The notes under the pieces are model-generated. The model saw only the letters and a program-made list of their open reading frames with translations. It ran no database searches and was not told the DNA's origin. Below, piece by piece: positions 50,323 through 63,782 of a stretch of 64,000 nt of DNA. Location of the stretch: NCBI RefSeq assembly GCF_022664435.1, contig NZ_JAKREU010000002.1, positions 186,001 through 250,000 of the forward strand, written 5' to 3'. Made by a program: the position numbers and the translations under genes. Each line of letters opens with the position of its first letter. Position 1 is the stretch's first letter. This stretch comes from Sphingomonas panni. Lineage in GTDB: Bacteria; Pseudomonadota; Alphaproteobacteria; Sphingomonadales; Sphingomonadaceae.

Positions 50323-51763
50323 AACAGCGCCCGCGCGGCCGTCAGCGACCAGGCCGACAACGGCGCGATCAGGAAAAGGCTGACCGGCGAGATCACGATG
50401 GCGGCCGCAAGCGTCAACCCGCCCTCGACCAGCGCCGGTTCACGACCGAAGGCCGGGGCCGGTTCGTCGAAGTACATCGTCTTGACGACGCGCAGATAAT
50501 AAAACGCACCGATCGTCGAAGCTGCGATACCGATCACCGCCAGCGACAACAGGCCCGCCTGCACCGCTGCTTCGAACACGGCGTACTTGGCCCAGAAACC
50601 GAACAGCGGCGGGATGCCGGCGAGCGAGAACATGAAGATCATGAGCGCGAAGGCCAGTGCCGGACGCGTCCGCGACAGCCCCGCAAGGCTTGCGACGGTC
50701 TCGACCGGTTGGCCATTCTCGTCGCGCATCTGCAGGACGATCAGGAACGACCCCAGCGTCATCACGATGTAGACGGCGAGGTAGAACAGCACGCCCGCCA
50801 CCCCCTGCGCCGAACCGGCGACAAGACCGATCAGCGCGAAGCCGACATTGTTGATCGACGAATAGGCCAGCAGGCGCTTGATGTTCTTCTGCCCGATCGC
50901 GCCGACCGCCCCGAGGATGATCGAAGCGAGCGCGGCGAAGATCACGATCTGACGCCATTCGAGGACGGCAGGCCCCATCGCCTCTACCGCCACGCGCAGC
51001 GCCATGGCCATCGCCGCGACCTTCGGTGCCGAAGCGAAGAAGGCAGTGACCGGGGTCGGCGCGCCTTCATAGACGTCGGGGGTCCACATGTGGAACGGCA
51101 CTGCCGCCAGCTTGAAGGCGAATCCTGCGAACACGAACACCAGCCCGAACAGCAGGCCCATATTGCGCGGGCCGGCATAAGCGACTGCGATGTCGCTGAA
51201 CAACGTGGTACCGGCAAAGCCGTACACCAGGCTGACACCGTAGAGCAGGATGCCCGACGCCAGCGCGCCCAGCACGAAATACTTCAGACCGGCCTCTGCC
51301 GAACGCGTATCGCGACGCATGAAGCTGGCGAGAACGTAAGCGGCAAGGCTCTGCAGTTCGAGACCGACATACAGCAGCAGCAGGTCGGAGGCCGACACCA
51401 TCATGCCCATGCCGCATGCCGACAGCAGGATCAGCACCGGATATTCGGGCTTCAGATCGTCGCCGCTGGTGCGCTCGAAGAAGCGCGGCGCAATGATGAT
51501 CGCGACTGCCGATGCGATATAGATCAACACCTTGGCGAACGCCGCAAAGGCATCGGCACGGTACATGCCATCGAACGCGGTACCGCCCGACGATCCGTTA
51601 CCGATCAGCGCCACACCCGCCCCGGCTAGCACGAAGACTGCTGCGATGCTGACGCCGCGCGCAGCCGCCTGCTTCCCCCAGGCCGATACCAGCATCAGGA
51701 CGATCGCCCCGACCGCCAGCACCAGCTCGGGCAGCGTCATCGAAAGTTGTTCGGCGTAGCTCA

Positions 51764-51764
<1 letters not shown>
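50319..51764 (-). CDS. nuoN: NADH-quinone oxidoreductase subunit N
   Basis: This 481-residue antiporter-like subunit of complex I has about 14 membrane helices and forms part of the proton path. Motifs include FVGLELQSLAAYVLASF-like YVGLELQSLAAYV, the lysine-bearing GLKYFVLGALASG and LAYSSINNVGFALIGL. Its ATG overlaps the nuoM stop (TGATG) and its stop overlaps the CTG of birA. An internal ATG at codon 9 is an alternative start. Confidence 0.96.
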
Positions 51765-53329
<1,565 letters not shown>

Positions 53330-53366
53330 GAGTTATTCCCCCGAACCAATTGCTTGAAACCGCGCA

Positions 53367-55454
53367 TCACGACGCGATCGCCCAGGTAACCGCCGCCGTC
53401 AGGCCGATCAGCATGACGAAGGCATAGGTGTAGAGATAGCCGGTCTGCATCCGTACCGCGACGCGGCTCGACAGGCCGACCACCGCCGCCGACCCGTCGG
53501 GGCCGAAGCGGTTGATGGTCTGTTCGTCGCCACGCTTCCAGAAGAAGCGGCCGAACGCGAACGCAGGGCGGACGAACAGCAGGTGATACAGCTCGTCGAA
53601 ATACCATTTGTTGAGCAGGAAGCGGTGCAGCACGCGGAACGTGTCCGCGATCGCCGCCGCCGTGCCCGGACGGATGATATAGACGTAGAGCGCACTTACG
53701 AGACCGATCAGCATGACGATCGTCGCGGCCAGCTTCACCAGCATGGGCACTTCGTGCATCGCGTGCATCAGATGCTCGTTGTAGAACAGGCTACCCTTCC
53801 AGAAGGCTTCGCCCGCATCGCCGCCGATGAACCAGTGGTTGAACACATAGCCGGCGGCCACTGCGCCGACCGTCAGCACAATCAGCGGGATCAGCATGAC
53901 GACCGGGCTTTCATGCGGGTGATAGCCTGCGGTCCCCTCGACGACATCGCTCGCGTGCGGGTCATGGGTCGACGGGGCATGGCCCGCATCTTCCGCTGCC
54001 GGATGCGCGTCAGGATGGGCATGATCGTCATGGCCATGGTGGCCGTGCACATCATGCACCGCGTGCTGGATATGCTCCGACCCCGCCCAGCGCGGTGCGC
54101 CGAAGAAGGTGAGGAACATCAGCCGCCACGAATAGAAGCTGGTCAACAGCGCGGCGAAGGTACCGACATAGAAGGCACCATAGCCATGCGGACCCGCCGC
54201 CCATGCCGCTTCGAGGATCGCATCCTTCGAGTGATAGCCTGCAAAACCGCCGACTTCGTAGATGCCGACACCGGTGATCGCGAGCGTGCCCGCCATCATC
54301 GCCCAGAAGGTCAACGGGATGTGCTTCCGCAGGCCACCATAGAAGCGCATGTCCTGTTCGTGGTGCATCGCATGGATGACCGAACCGGCACCGAGGAACA
54401 GCAGCGCCTTGAAGAAGGCGTGGGTGAACAGGTGGAACATCGCCGCGCCATAGGCGCCGACCCCTGCCGCAAAGAACATGTAGCCTAGCTGCGAACAAGT
54501 CGAATAGGCGATGACACGCTTGATGTCGGTCTGAACGAGGCCGATCGTCGCCGCGAACAGGCAGGTGGCGGCACCGACCGCCGTCACCACCGCCAGCGCG
54601 GTCGGCGAGGTTTCGAACATCGGCGACAGACGGCACACCATGAACACACCGGCCGTGACCATCGTCGCGGCGTGGATCAGCGCCGACACCGGCGTAGGGC
54701 CTTCCATCGCGTCCGGCAACCAGGTGTGGAGACCCAACTGCGCCGACTTGCCCATCGCCCCTACGAACAGCAGTAGGCACAGCACGGTCATCGTATCGGC
54801 ACGGAACCACAGGAAGCCGATGGTCGAACCCGCCATCGACGGCGCGGCCTCCAGGATCGCTGGGATCGAGATCGTCCCGAACACCAGATAGGTGCCGAAA
54901 ATACCGAGCATGAAGCCGAGATCACCGACGCGGTTGACGACGAACGCCTTGATCGCCGCAGCATTGGCCGACGGCTTGCGGAACCAGAAACCGATCAGCA
55001 GGTACGACGCCAGACCGACGCCTTCCCAGCCGAAGAACATCTGCACCAGGTTGTTGGCGGTCACGAGCATCAGCATCGCGAAGGTAAACAGCGAGAGATA
55101 GGCGAAGAACCGCGGTTGATCGGGGTCCTCGCTCATATAGCCCCAGCTATACAGATGGACGAGCGCCGACACGCTGGTGATAACGACGAGCATGACCGCC
55201 GTCAGCGCATCGACCCGCAATTCCCACGCGATGTCCATGCCGCCCGACAGGATCCAGGTCGACACTGGGGCGACATTCGCCTGGGCCGCGCCGGTGAGGA
55301 ACGGAACGAAGATCGACCACGAGAGCGCCGCCGCGACGAACAGGCCGGCGGTCGTGATGATCTTCGGCACCGCGATGCCGAAGGCGCGGTTCGACAGCCC
55401 CGCGACGATCGACGCCAGCAGCGGCAGGAACACGACGATATGGATGGCGCTCAC
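53367..55454 (-). CDS. nuoL: NADH-quinone oxidoreductase subunit L
   Basis: This 695-residue distal antiporter subunit also carries the long lateral helix of complex I. Motifs are FFGWEGVGLASYLLIGFW, GKSAQLGLHTWLPDAMEGPTPVSALIHAAT (the conserved lysine and proton path) and VIAYSTCSQLGYMFFA. A loop of about 45 residues (near 463-505; DNA about 53940-54066) holds 13 histidines, far more than in the enteric protein. The start is GTG at 55454. It is separated by about 35 bases from both nuoK and nuoM. Confidence 0.96.
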   Translation of the reverse strand: MSAIHIVVFLPLLASIVAGLSNRAFGIAVPKIITTAGLFVAAALSWSIFVPFLTGAAQANVAPVSTWILSGGMDIAWELRVDALTAVMLVVITSVSALVHLYSWGYMSEDPDQPRFFAYLSLFTFAMLMLVTANNLVQMFFGWEGVGLASYLLIGFWFRKPSANAAAIKAFVVNRVGDLGFMLGIFGTYLVFGTISIPAILEAAPSMAGSTIGFLWFRADTMTVLCLLLFVGAMGKSAQLGLHTWLPDAMEGPTPVSALIHAATMVTAGVFMVCRLSPMFETSPTALAVVTAVGAATCLFAATIGLVQTDIKRVIAYSTCSQLGYMFFAAGVGAYGAAMFHLFTHAFFKALLFLGAGSVIHAMHHEQDMRFYGGLRKHIPLTFWAMMAGTLAITGVGIYEVGGFAGYHSKDAILEAAWAAGPHGYGAFYVGTFAALLTSFYSWRLMFLTFFGAPRWAGSEHIQHAVHDVHGHHGHDDHAHPDAHPAAEDAGHAPSTHDPHASDVVEGTAGYHPHESPVVMLIPLIVLTVGAVAAGYVFNHWFIGGDAGEAFWKGSLFYNEHLMHAMHEVPMLVKLAATIVMLIGLVSALYVYIIRPGTAAAIADTFRVLHRFLLNKWYFDELYHLLFVRPAFAFGRFFWKRGDEQTINRFGPDGSAAVVGLSSRVAVRMQTGYLYTYAFVMLIGLTAAVTWAIAS

Positions 55455-55488
55455 GAAAGCACCCCCGAAACCCGAAAAGCCACCGGCA

Positions 55489-55794
55489 TCACCCCTTCAT
55501 CCGGTTGACGTCGTCGACCGCGATGGAACCGCGACCACGGAAATAGATGACCATGATGGCCAGACCGATCGCGCTCTCGCCCGCGGCAACCGCCAGCACG
55601 AACATCGCGAAAATCTGACCGACCAGATCGCCCAGCTGCGCCGAGAAGGCTACGAAATTGATGTTCACCGCCAGCAGGATCAGTTCGATCGACATCAGGA
55701 TGACGATCAGGTTCTTCCGGTTGAGGAAGATTCCCAGCACGCCAAGCGTGAACAGGATCGCCGCAACGACCAGATAATGGGTAAGACCGATCAC
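55489..55794 (-). CDS. nuoK: NADH-quinone oxidoreductase subunit K
   Basis: This 101-residue complex I membrane subunit has three helices and the conserved acidic residues in [20 protein letters not shown] and [13 protein letters not shown]. It starts with a GTG overlapping the nuoJ stop (GTGA). Length is standard. Confidence 0.96.
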   Translation of the reverse strand: MIGLTHYLVVAAILFTLGVLGIFLNRKNLIVILMSIELILLAVNINFVAFSAQLGDLVGQIFAMFVLAVAAGESAIGLAIMVIYFRGRGSIAVDDVNRMKG

Positions 55795-56402
55795 AGCTCG
55801 ACCCCCTGCCCGATGGGCTGATTGACGTTACGGATCGCATCCTTGGCGCGACGGTTGATCTGGCGGTTGATGTTCTGCGCCTTCGCATCCGCGCGCTTGC
55901 GCTGCGTCAGCACGATCGCACCGATCATCGCGACCAAAAGGACCAGCCCGACGCCTTCGAAGACGTAGAGGTAGCGCGTGTAGAGCAGCCGCCCGATCGC
56001 CTCGATGTTCGGCACCGCCGCATCGGTTGGCGCGATGCGCTTGGCGAGATCGATGCGGGCCGCCGTCCAAGCATAGGCACCAACGACCAGTTCGACCGCC
56101 AGCAGCACAGCCAGCGCAAGACCGGCCGGCAGATAGCGGACGAACCCGGCGCGCAGTTCGGTGAAGTCGATGTCGAGCATCATCACGACGAACAGGAATA
56201 GCACCGCGACTGCACCGACATAGACAATGACCAGCAGCATCGCGATGAATTCGGCGCCGCACAGCACCATCAGGCCGGCGGCGTTGAAGAAGGCGAGGAT
56301 CAGCCACAGCACCGAATGGACCGGGTTGCGCGACGTGATCGTCAACGCAGCCGATGCCACCACGATCGTGGCGAACAGATAGAAGGCGAGTGTCTGGATC
56401 AC
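55791..56402 (-). CDS. nuoJ: NADH-quinone oxidoreductase subunit J
   Basis: This 203-residue complex I membrane subunit has five helices, with the conserved [29 protein letters not shown] segment (here [15 protein letters not shown]) containing the tyrosine of helix 3. The C-terminal 40 residues are soluble, basic and polar ([18 protein letters not shown]), an alphaproteobacterial extension. The start is a GTG at 56402, with GGGGGAAGAG upstream. Confidence 0.95.
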   Translation of the reverse strand: MIQTLAFYLFATIVVASAALTITSRNPVHSVLWLILAFFNAAGLMVLCGAEFIAMLLVIVYVGAVAVLFLFVVMMLDIDFTELRAGFVRYLPAGLALAVLLAVELVVGAYAWTAARIDLAKRIAPTDAAVPNIEAIGRLLYTRYLYVFEGVGLVLLVAMIGAIVLTQRKRADAKAQNINRQINRRAKDAIRNVNQPIGQGVEL

Positions 56403-56515
56403 GAGCGCTGCTCTTCCCCCTGCCCGCCCCGCGCGGATGTGCGGGACGAAACGCTAATCGAATTGCCGGCGATACGGACCATTCGGCCCGCGCCGGTACG
56501 GAACATGCGCGCCAT
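56399..56515 (-). CDS. Candidate 38-residue ORF between nuoI and nuoJ
   Basis: An open frame fills the whole gap between nuoI and nuoJ. Its ATG shares a base with the nuoI stop (TAATG) and its TGA overlaps the nuoJ GTG (GTGA), the same junctions used by the real genes of this operon. The product starts [20 protein letters not shown] and ends in a polar tail GGQGEEQRS; it is basic with no membrane segment. Function unknown. It may be a true small gene or only a coupling device keeping ribosomes on the mRNA. Confidence 0.4.
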   Translation of the reverse strand: MARMFRTGAGRMVRIAGNSISVSSRTSARGGQGEEQRS

Positions 56516-57000
56516 TACCGGTAGGGCGCGTCGCTCGCAAGGTTCGCGGCAATCGCGCGTTCCCAGCGGTCACCGTTCGCGAGCAGCTTGTCCTTATGAT
56601 AGATCAGCTCTTCGCGGGTTTCGGTGGCGAATTCGAAATTCGGCCCCTCGACGATCGCATCGACCGGACATGCTTCCTGGCACAGCCCGCAATAGATGCA
56701 CTTGGTCATGTCGATGTCGTAGCGCGTGGTGCGGCGGCTGCCGTCCTCGCGCGGTTCGGCCTCGATCGTGATCGCCAGTGCCGGGCACACCGCCTCGCAC
56801 AGCTTGCACGCGATGCAGCGCTCTTCCCCATTGGGATAGCGGCGCAGCGCATGTTCGCCGCGGAAGCGCGGGCTCAGCGGGTTCTTCTCATACGGGTAGT
56901 TGATCGTCGCCTTGGGCTTGAAGAAGTACCGCAGCGTCAGCGCATGGGCCTTCACGAACTCCCACAGGGTGAACGATCGGATGGTCTGGGCGATACTCAT
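56515..57000 (-). CDS. nuoI: NADH-quinone oxidoreductase subunit I
   Basis: This 161-residue ferredoxin-like subunit of the complex I connecting arm carries two 4Fe-4S clusters. The motifs are [16 protein letters not shown] and [16 protein letters not shown], with [15 protein letters not shown] before the first. Its ATG overlaps the nuoH stop (ATGA). Length and order are standard. Confidence 0.97.
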   Translation of the reverse strand: MSIAQTIRSFTLWEFVKAHALTLRYFFKPKATINYPYEKNPLSPRFRGEHALRRYPNGEERCIACKLCEAVCPALAITIEAEPREDGSRRTTRYDIDMTKCIYCGLCQEACPVDAIVEGPNFEFATETREELIYHKDKLLANGDRWERAIAANLASDAPYR

Positions 57001-58052
57001 GACGGCAATCCTACGCGGTCGATCATCAGATAACCGGAGATGAGGAAGACGAAGATCAGCGACAGCGGCAGGAAGATCTTCCAGCCCAGCCGCATCAGCT
57101 GATCATAACGATACCGCGGCACCGTCGCCTTGATCCAGCTGAACACGAAGAAGAAGAAGAAGGTCTTCAGCAGGAACCAGATGATCCCCGGCACGAAGTA
57201 GAGCGGTGCCCAATCGACCGGCGGCAGCCAGCCGCCCCAGAACAGCAGCGCATTGAGCGCACACATCAGGATGACGTTGGCATATTCACCGAGCCAGAAC
57301 AGCGCGAACGCCATCGACGAATATTCGGTCTGGTAGCCCGCAACCAGTTCCGACTCCGCCTCGGTCAGGTCGAACGGCGCGCGCGCGGTTTCGGCAAGCG
57401 ACGAGATCAGGAACACGACCGCCATCGGAAACAGCAGCGGATTGAAACCGAAGCCGTTGACGAAGCCGAAGATGTGCGCGCGCTGTTCCAGCACGATCGT
57501 CGTCAGGTTGAACGATCCCGCCCACAGCACAACCGAGATCAGCACGAACCCGATCGCAACTTCGTAGGAGACCATCTGCGCGGCGGCACGCAGCGCCGAA
57601 TAGAAGGGATATTTCGAGTTCGACGCCCAGCCCGAGATGATGACGCCGTACACGCCCAGTGACGATGCCGCGAGAATGTAGAGCAGGCCGACATTGATGT
57701 CCGCGACCACCACGCCGACATCGAACGGGATCACCGCCCAGACGATCAGCGCGACGGTAAAGGTGATGATCGGCGCGAGCAGGAACAGGCCACGATTGGC
57801 CGACGACGGCACGATCGTTTCCTGCAGGAACACCTTCAGGCCGTCGGCGAACGACTGCAGCAGGCCCAGCGGACCGACGACGTTCGGCCCCCGGCGCAGC
57901 GCCATCGCTGCCCAAATCTTGCGATCGGCGTAGATGATCATCGCGACCGCCAGCATCAGCGGCAGCGCGATGACCAGGATGCCGATCAGCGTCGCGACGG
58001 TCCACGCCCAGCCATAGGGCAGACCGACGGTAGTTTCGAAGAACGAGGTCAC
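56997..58052 (-). CDS. nuoH: NADH-quinone oxidoreductase subunit H
   Basis: This 351-residue membrane subunit forms part of the quinone-binding chamber of complex I. It has [20 protein letters not shown], the conserved [20 protein letters not shown] loop, and [21 protein letters not shown] chose the GTG at 58052 because it overlaps the nuoG stop (GTGA) and gives the correct N-terminus; a longer frame adds 16 unlikely residues from nuoG. Confidence 0.96.
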   Translation of the reverse strand: MTSFFETTVGLPYGWAWTVATLIGILVIALPLMLAVAMIIYADRKIWAAMALRRGPNVVGPLGLLQSFADGLKVFLQETIVPSSANRGLFLLAPIITFTVALIVWAVIPFDVGVVVADINVGLLYILAASSLGVYGVIISGWASNSKYPFYSALRAAAQMVSYEVAIGFVLISVVLWAGSFNLTTIVLEQRAHIFGFVNGFGFNPLLFPMAVVFLISSLAETARAPFDLTEAESELVAGYQTEYSSMAFALFWLGEYANVILMCALNALLFWGGWLPPVDWAPLYFVPGIIWFLLKTFFFFFVFSWIKATVPRYRYDQLMRLGWKIFLPLSLIFVFLISGYLMIDRVGLPS

Positions 58053-60064
58053 TCGGCGGCCTCCGCGAAATCCTGGCCATGGACAAGTTCGGCCGAACAA
58101 CGCTGCATCGTCGGGCTGGCCCGGCAGATGGCGTTGGTCAGGTAGAAGTCGGCGACCGGATAGGTCACCTTGCCCTCGCCCTTAGCGTCGAGCGCCGGCG
58201 GGTTCCAGTCGTAACGTACCAGCCCTTCCTGGCCGAGCGCCGGCACCGCCGCCGTCATCGCACGGCGCACGCCGGCGAAATCGTCGAACGGCAGCGTCAC
58301 GCCCAGCACTTCGCCCAGCGCGCGGAAGATCGTCCAATCCTCACGCGCGTCGCCCGGCGGGAACACCGCGCGGTCGCCGCGCTGCACGCGCCCTTCGAGG
58401 TTCACGTACGTCCCGGCCTTTTCGGCATAGCTCGCAGCCGGCAGGACGATGTCCGCCGCCGCCGCGCCCTTGTCGCCATGATGGCCGACATAGACCTTGG
58501 TCGCACCGGCAAACTGGCCGAAATCGACCTCGTCCGCACCCAGGAAGAACACCAGCTTCGGGTTCGCTGCGACGATGTCGGCGATGCCGCCCGCCTGCGC
58601 ATAGCCCAGCATCAGGGCGCCCATGCGCGCAGCGGCGGTGTGAACCACGTTGAAGCCGTTCCAGCTCGAACCGTCTTCCAGCGTCCGCACCAGATTACCG
58701 TCACGCGCCAGCTTGAGTGCGGCACCATGGCCAGCCTTGAGCGCGCCCGGCCCGACGATCACTGCCGGACGCTTCGCCGCGTCCAGTGCTTCCGCCGCAC
58801 GATCGCTGAGTCCGTTAAGCAGGCCCAGATCGTCGCCCAGCCACTCGACCTTGTAGGTCAGGTCAATTTCCGGCCCGATGGCGAAGACGCGTGCGCCCTT
58901 CTTGATCGCCTTGCGGACGCGGGTGTTGATGAGCGGCGCTTCGTGGCGCAGGTCGGTGCCGACAAGCAGGATCGCATCGGCGTCCTCGATCCCCGCAATC
59001 GTCGTGTTGAACGCGACCGCGCCGAGATTGGTGACGTCATAGGCCATGCCCGTCTGCCGCCCTTCGAGCAGCGACGATCCAAGCGCGTTCACCAGCGCCT
59101 TGGCCGCGAACATCGTCTCGCAATCGAGCAGATCGCCGGCGATGGCCGCGACCGACGAACCGGCATTGACCGCCGCGATCGCCGCGAACGCTTCGTCCCA
59201 CTCCGCCGCGACCAGCTTGCCATCTTTGCGGACGAACGGCTTGTCGAGGCGACGGCGGACCAACCCATCGACGGCGTGGCGCGTCTTGTCGTGCGCCCAT
59301 TCCTCGTTCACGTCTTCGTTGATGCGCGGCACGCAGCGCAGCACCTGCCGACCCCGGCTGTCGAGACGTATGTTGGTGCCGACCGCATCCATCACGTCGA
59401 TGGCGAGCGTCTTCTTCAGCTCCCACGGACGCGCTTCGAACGCATAGGGCTTGGACGTCAGCGCACCGACCGGGCACAGGTCGACGACGTTGCCCGACAG
59501 TTCGCTCGTCACCGCCTGTTCGAGATACGACGTGATCTGCATGTTCTCGCCGCGATAGATCGCGCCGATTTCCTCCACGCCCGCGACCTCTTCCGCAAAA
59601 CGGATGCAGCGCGTGCATTGGATGCAGCGGGTCATGACCGTCTTGACGATCGGACCCATATATTTCTCGGTGACCGCGCGCTTGTTCTCGTCATAGCGCG
59701 ACTGGCCGCGACCATAGGCGACCGACTGGTCCTGCAGGTCGCACTCGCCGCCCTGATCGCAGATCGGGCAGTCGAGCGGGTGGTTGATGAGCAGGAATTC
59801 CATCACGCCTTCGCGCGCGGCCTTCACCATCGCGCTGTCGGTGCGGATTTCCTGATTGTCGGCGGCGGGCAGCGCGCACGAAGCCTGCGGCTTGGGCGGT
59901 CCCGGCTTCACCTCGACCAGACACATTCGGCAATTGCCGGCGATCGACAGCCGCTCGTGATAGCAGAAGCGCGGGATTTCCTTGCCCGCCGCTTCGCATG
60001 CCTGGAGGACGGTGGCACCCTGCGGCACCTCGACCTCGATCCCATCGACTTTGACCTTGGGCAT
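58049..60064 (-). CDS. nuoG: NADH-quinone oxidoreductase subunit G
   Basis: This 671-residue subunit carries electrons through the complex I arm. Cluster motifs are visible in order: the 2Fe-2S set ([15 protein letters not shown], then CRMCLVE), the His-containing cluster region [18 protein letters not shown], and [14 protein letters not shown] molybdopterin-like domain without cofactor follows. The ATG shares a base with the nuoF stop (TAATG). Confidence 0.96.
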   Translation of the reverse strand: MPKVKVDGIEVEVPQGATVLQACEAAGKEIPRFCYHERLSIAGNCRMCLVEVKPGPPKPQASCALPAADNQEIRTDSAMVKAAREGVMEFLLINHPLDCPICDQGGECDLQDQSVAYGRGQSRYDENKRAVTEKYMGPIVKTVMTRCIQCTRCIRFAEEVAGVEEIGAIYRGENMQITSYLEQAVTSELSGNVVDLCPVGALTSKPYAFEARPWELKKTLAIDVMDAVGTNIRLDSRGRQVLRCVPRINEDVNEEWAHDKTRHAVDGLVRRRLDKPFVRKDGKLVAAEWDEAFAAIAAVNAGSSVAAIAGDLLDCETMFAAKALVNALGSSLLEGRQTGMAYDVTNLGAVAFNTTIAGIEDADAILLVGTDLRHEAPLINTRVRKAIKKGARVFAIGPEIDLTYKVEWLGDDLGLLNGLSDRAAEALDAAKRPAVIVGPGALKAGHGAALKLARDGNLVRTLEDGSSWNGFNVVHTAAARMGALMLGYAQAGGIADIVAANPKLVFFLGADEVDFGQFAGATKVYVGHHGDKGAAAADIVLPAASYAEKAGTYVNLEGRVQRGDRAVFPPGDAREDWTIFRALGEVLGVTLPFDDFAGVRRAMTAAVPALGQEGLVRYDWNPPALDAKGEGKVTYPVADFYLTNAICRASPTMQRCSAELVHGQDFAEAAE

Positions 60065-61368
60065 TATTCGGCCGCTTCCATCATGGGCGACGTGCCACCG
60101 CCGCGCTTTTCATTGATCCGCCGCTCGAGTTCGGGGCGGAAGTTCTTGATGAGGCCCTGGATCGGCCAAGCCGCCGCGTCGCCCAGCGCGCAGATGGTGT
60201 GGCCTTCGACCTGCTTGGTCACCTGCTGCAACGTGTCGATTTCCGACAGGTCGGCATCGCCGGTGCGCAGCCGCTCCATCACTCGCCACATCCAACCGGT
60301 GCCCTCGCGGCACGGCGTGCATTGGCCGCAGCTCTCATGCTTGTAGAAGTACGACAACCGGCTGATCGCGCGGACGACGTCGGTCGACTTGTCCATGACG
60401 ATCACGGCGGCGGTACCGAGGCCCGACCCGACCGCCTTGAGGCCATCGAAGTCCATCGGAGCGTCGATAATATGCTCGGCCTTCACCAGAGGCACCGACG
60501 AACCGCCGGGGATGACGCACAGCAGGTTGTCCCAGCCACCGCGAATGCCGCCGCAATGCTTTTCGATCAGCTCGCGGAACGGGATGCTCATCGCTTCCTC
60601 GACCACGCAGGGACGGTTTACGTGCCCGCTGATCTGGAAGAGCTTGGTGCCCTTGTTGTTCTCGTTGCCGAAGCTCGCGAACCATTCGGGGCTCCGGCGC
60701 AGGATCGTCGGCACGACCGCGATCGATTCGACGTTGTTGACCGTAGTCGGGCAGCCATAGAGGCCGGCCCCGGCCGGGAAGGGCGGCTTCAGGCGCGGCT
60801 GCCCCTTTTTGCCCTCGAGGCTTTCGAGCATCGCGGTTTCTTCGCCGCAGATGTACGCGCCCGCGCCGCGATGGGCGAAGACGTCGAAGTCATAGCCCGA
60901 CCCGCAGGCATTCTTGCCCAGCAGCCCTTTGGCATAAGCCTCCGCGATCGCCGCGAACAGCGTCTCTGCCTCGCGGATATATTCGCCGCGAATGTAGATG
61001 TACGCGGCACGCGCGCGCATCGCGAAGCCGGCGACCAGCGCGCCTTCGATCAGCTTGTGCGGATCGTGGCGGATGATCTCGCGGTCCTTGCACGAACCCG
61101 GTTCGGATTCGTCGGCGTTGATGACCAGGAAGTTCGGCCGGTCGGGCTTCGGCGCCTTGGGCATGAACGACCATTTGGTGCCGGTCGGGAACCCTGCCCC
61201 GCCGCGCCCGCGCAGGCCCGACGCCTTGATCCGATCGATGATCGTATCCGGGCCAAGCTGCAACAGCGCCTTGGTATTGTCCCAGTCGCCGCGCATCACA
61301 GCGGCGTCGAGGTTCCATGGCTGGAACCCGTACACGTTGGTGAAGATGCGATCCTTGTCGGCCAGCAT
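60064..61368 (-). CDS. nuoF: NADH-quinone oxidoreductase subunit F
   Basis: This 434-residue subunit oxidises NADH and holds FMN and cluster N3. The NADH/FMN loops are [16 protein letters not shown] and [18 protein letters not shown]; the 4Fe-4S site is [11 protein letters not shown] plus a later Cys in [13 protein letters not shown]. The ATG at 61368 matches the family start; a longer frame runs into the small membrane gene. Confidence 0.97.
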   Translation of the reverse strand: MLADKDRIFTNVYGFQPWNLDAAVMRGDWDNTKALLQLGPDTIIDRIKASGLRGRGGAGFPTGTKWSFMPKAPKPDRPNFLVINADESEPGSCKDREIIRHDPHKLIEGALVAGFAMRARAAYIYIRGEYIREAETLFAAIAEAYAKGLLGKNACGSGYDFDVFAHRGAGAYICGEETAMLESLEGKKGQPRLKPPFPAGAGLYGCPTTVNNVESIAVVPTILRRSPEWFASFGNENNKGTKLFQISGHVNRPCVVEEAMSIPFRELIEKHCGGIRGGWDNLLCVIPGGSSVPLVKAEHIIDAPMDFDGLKAVGSGLGTAAVIVMDKSTDVVRAISRLSYFYKHESCGQCTPCREGTGWMWRVMERLRTGDADLSEIDTLQQVTKQVEGHTICALGDAAAWPIQGLIKNFRPELERRINEKRGGGTSPMMEAAE

Positions 61369-61370
61369 CC

Positions 61371-61541
61371 TTATCGTCCCTTCCCGATCGCCTTTTCGGC
61401 GATGAAATAAACGGCAACCATGGCCGCGATCCCGATGGCGATGCCGAGCAGCTTCAACGCGCCGACGAACAGTTGCAGCGCGATCCACAACACGACGATC
61501 CCGACGAGGATCGCGATCAACAGGCTGCCCAGCGCCCTCAC
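61371..61541 (-). CDS. Small two-TM protein between nuoE and nuoF
   Basis: This 56-residue protein starts at a GTG overlapping the nuoE stop (GTGA) and ends two bases before nuoF. It is almost entirely hydrophobic: [20 protein letters not shown] then [20 protein letters not shown], with a basic end AEKAIGKGR. It has no homology I can name. Its fixed place and coupling inside the operon suggest it is a real gene, perhaps an assembly or accessory factor of complex I. A longer frame reaching into nuoE is less likely. Confidence 0.65.
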   Translation of the reverse strand: MRALGSLLIAILVGIVVLWIALQLFVGALKLLGIAIGIAAMVAVYFIAEKAIGKGR

Positions 61542-62230
61542 GCGACCGAACCTTGGGCGTTGCCCCATTCGGGCCGGTAATCGTGATTTTCGGTCATCAT
61601 CGCGACGAGGTTCGTCGGTTCGCCGACCGGCTCGACGGTGTGGCGACCGGGTTCCTGCGTACCGGGCTTCGGCGTCTCGCCCTTGCCCAACGCTTCGAGG
61701 ATCGCGGTCATGCGATCATAGTCCAAATCTTCGTAATTATCGTCGTTGATCTGGACCATCGGTGCCGAGGCACAATTGCCCATGCACTCGACCTCGGTCA
61801 GCGTGAACAGCCCGTCGGGCGTGGTCTTGCCCTTCATCAGGCCACGATTCTTGCACGCGGCGAACACATCGTCCGATCCGCGCAACATGCACGGCGTCGT
61901 GCCGCACACCTGCACATGATAGCGACCGACCGGCGCCAGGTTGAACATCGTGTAGAAGGTCGCGACCTCGTACACCCGCATATAGGCCATGCCCAGTTCG
62001 CGAGCGATGAACTCGATCACCGGCACCGGCAACCAGCCCTGGGTGTGCGTTTCCGCGCCGACCTGACGCTGCGCGAGGTCGAGGAACGGGATGGTGCACG
62101 ACTGCTGCCGACCTTCGGGATAGCGCGCGACGATCTCACGCGCCTTTTCGGCATTGGCCGGCGTCCAGGCAAAATTGCCCCAGCGCGCGCGGACCTCGGC
62201 TTCGTCGGGGATGTTGGGGGCGTCGGCCAT
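61538..62230 (-). CDS. nuoE: NADH-quinone oxidoreductase subunit E
   Basis: This 230-residue subunit holds the 2Fe-2S cluster N1a. Its four cysteines lie in [11 protein letters not shown] and [16 protein letters not shown]. The thioredoxin-like domain is preceded by a helical part ([19 protein letters not shown]). A C-terminal tail of about 40 residues ([20 protein letters not shown]) exceeds the enteric protein. The ATG overlaps the upstream NTF2-like gene stop (TGATG). Confidence 0.96.
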   Translation of the reverse strand: MADAPNIPDEAEVRARWGNFAWTPANAEKAREIVARYPEGRQQSCTIPFLDLAQRQVGAETHTQGWLPVPVIEFIARELGMAYMRVYEVATFYTMFNLAPVGRYHVQVCGTTPCMLRGSDDVFAACKNRGLMKGKTTPDGLFTLTEVECMGNCASAPMVQINDDNYEDLDYDRMTAILEALGKGETPKPGTQEPGRHTVEPVGEPTNLVAMMTENHDYRPEWGNAQGSVA

Positions 62231-62558
62231 CAGCGAATGAACTCCACGCGGCTGACCTTGTCGCCGCTGAACGAATAGACGGTCATCACGTCGAACGGTG
62301 CGGCATCGGGCGAGCGACGCACGCGCTCGTGCAGTACTACGCGCTCGCCCAGTTCGAACGATTGCAGCACTTCGGCCTGGTTCTGCGGAAACTCGGCGAA
62401 GACCGCCGCCATGCCGCTTTCAACACCCGCACGCCCGTCGCGCACCACGTCGCCGCGATACTGCGCCTCGCAGCCATCGTCGGCGAAGAAGGCCGCATAG
62501 CCGCCCGCGTCACGCGCATTGTAGCGTTCCATCATCGCCATCACGGTTTCGAGACGGC

Positions 62559-62562
<4 letters not shown>
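62230..62562 (-). CDS. NTF2/SnoaL-like protein within the nuo operon
   Basis: This 110-residue protein has the SnoaL/NTF2-like cone-fold pattern: [20 protein letters not shown] at the start, [17 protein letters not shown] in the middle, and [15 protein letters not shown] at the end. It most likely starts at a TTG overlapping the nuoD stop (TTGA); an ATG a few codons in is the alternative. The family includes enzymes and ligand binders, so no reaction can be assigned. Its position between nuoD and nuoE suggests co-expression with complex I. Confidence 0.72.

Positions 62563-63781
<1,219 letters not shown>

Positions 63782-63782
<1 letters not shown>

Noticed and set aside
58079..60346. Long plus-strand open frame opposite nuoG and nuoF
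   Set aside because: It is an antisense shadow; the product has no recognisable motif and conserved complex I genes occupy the other strand.
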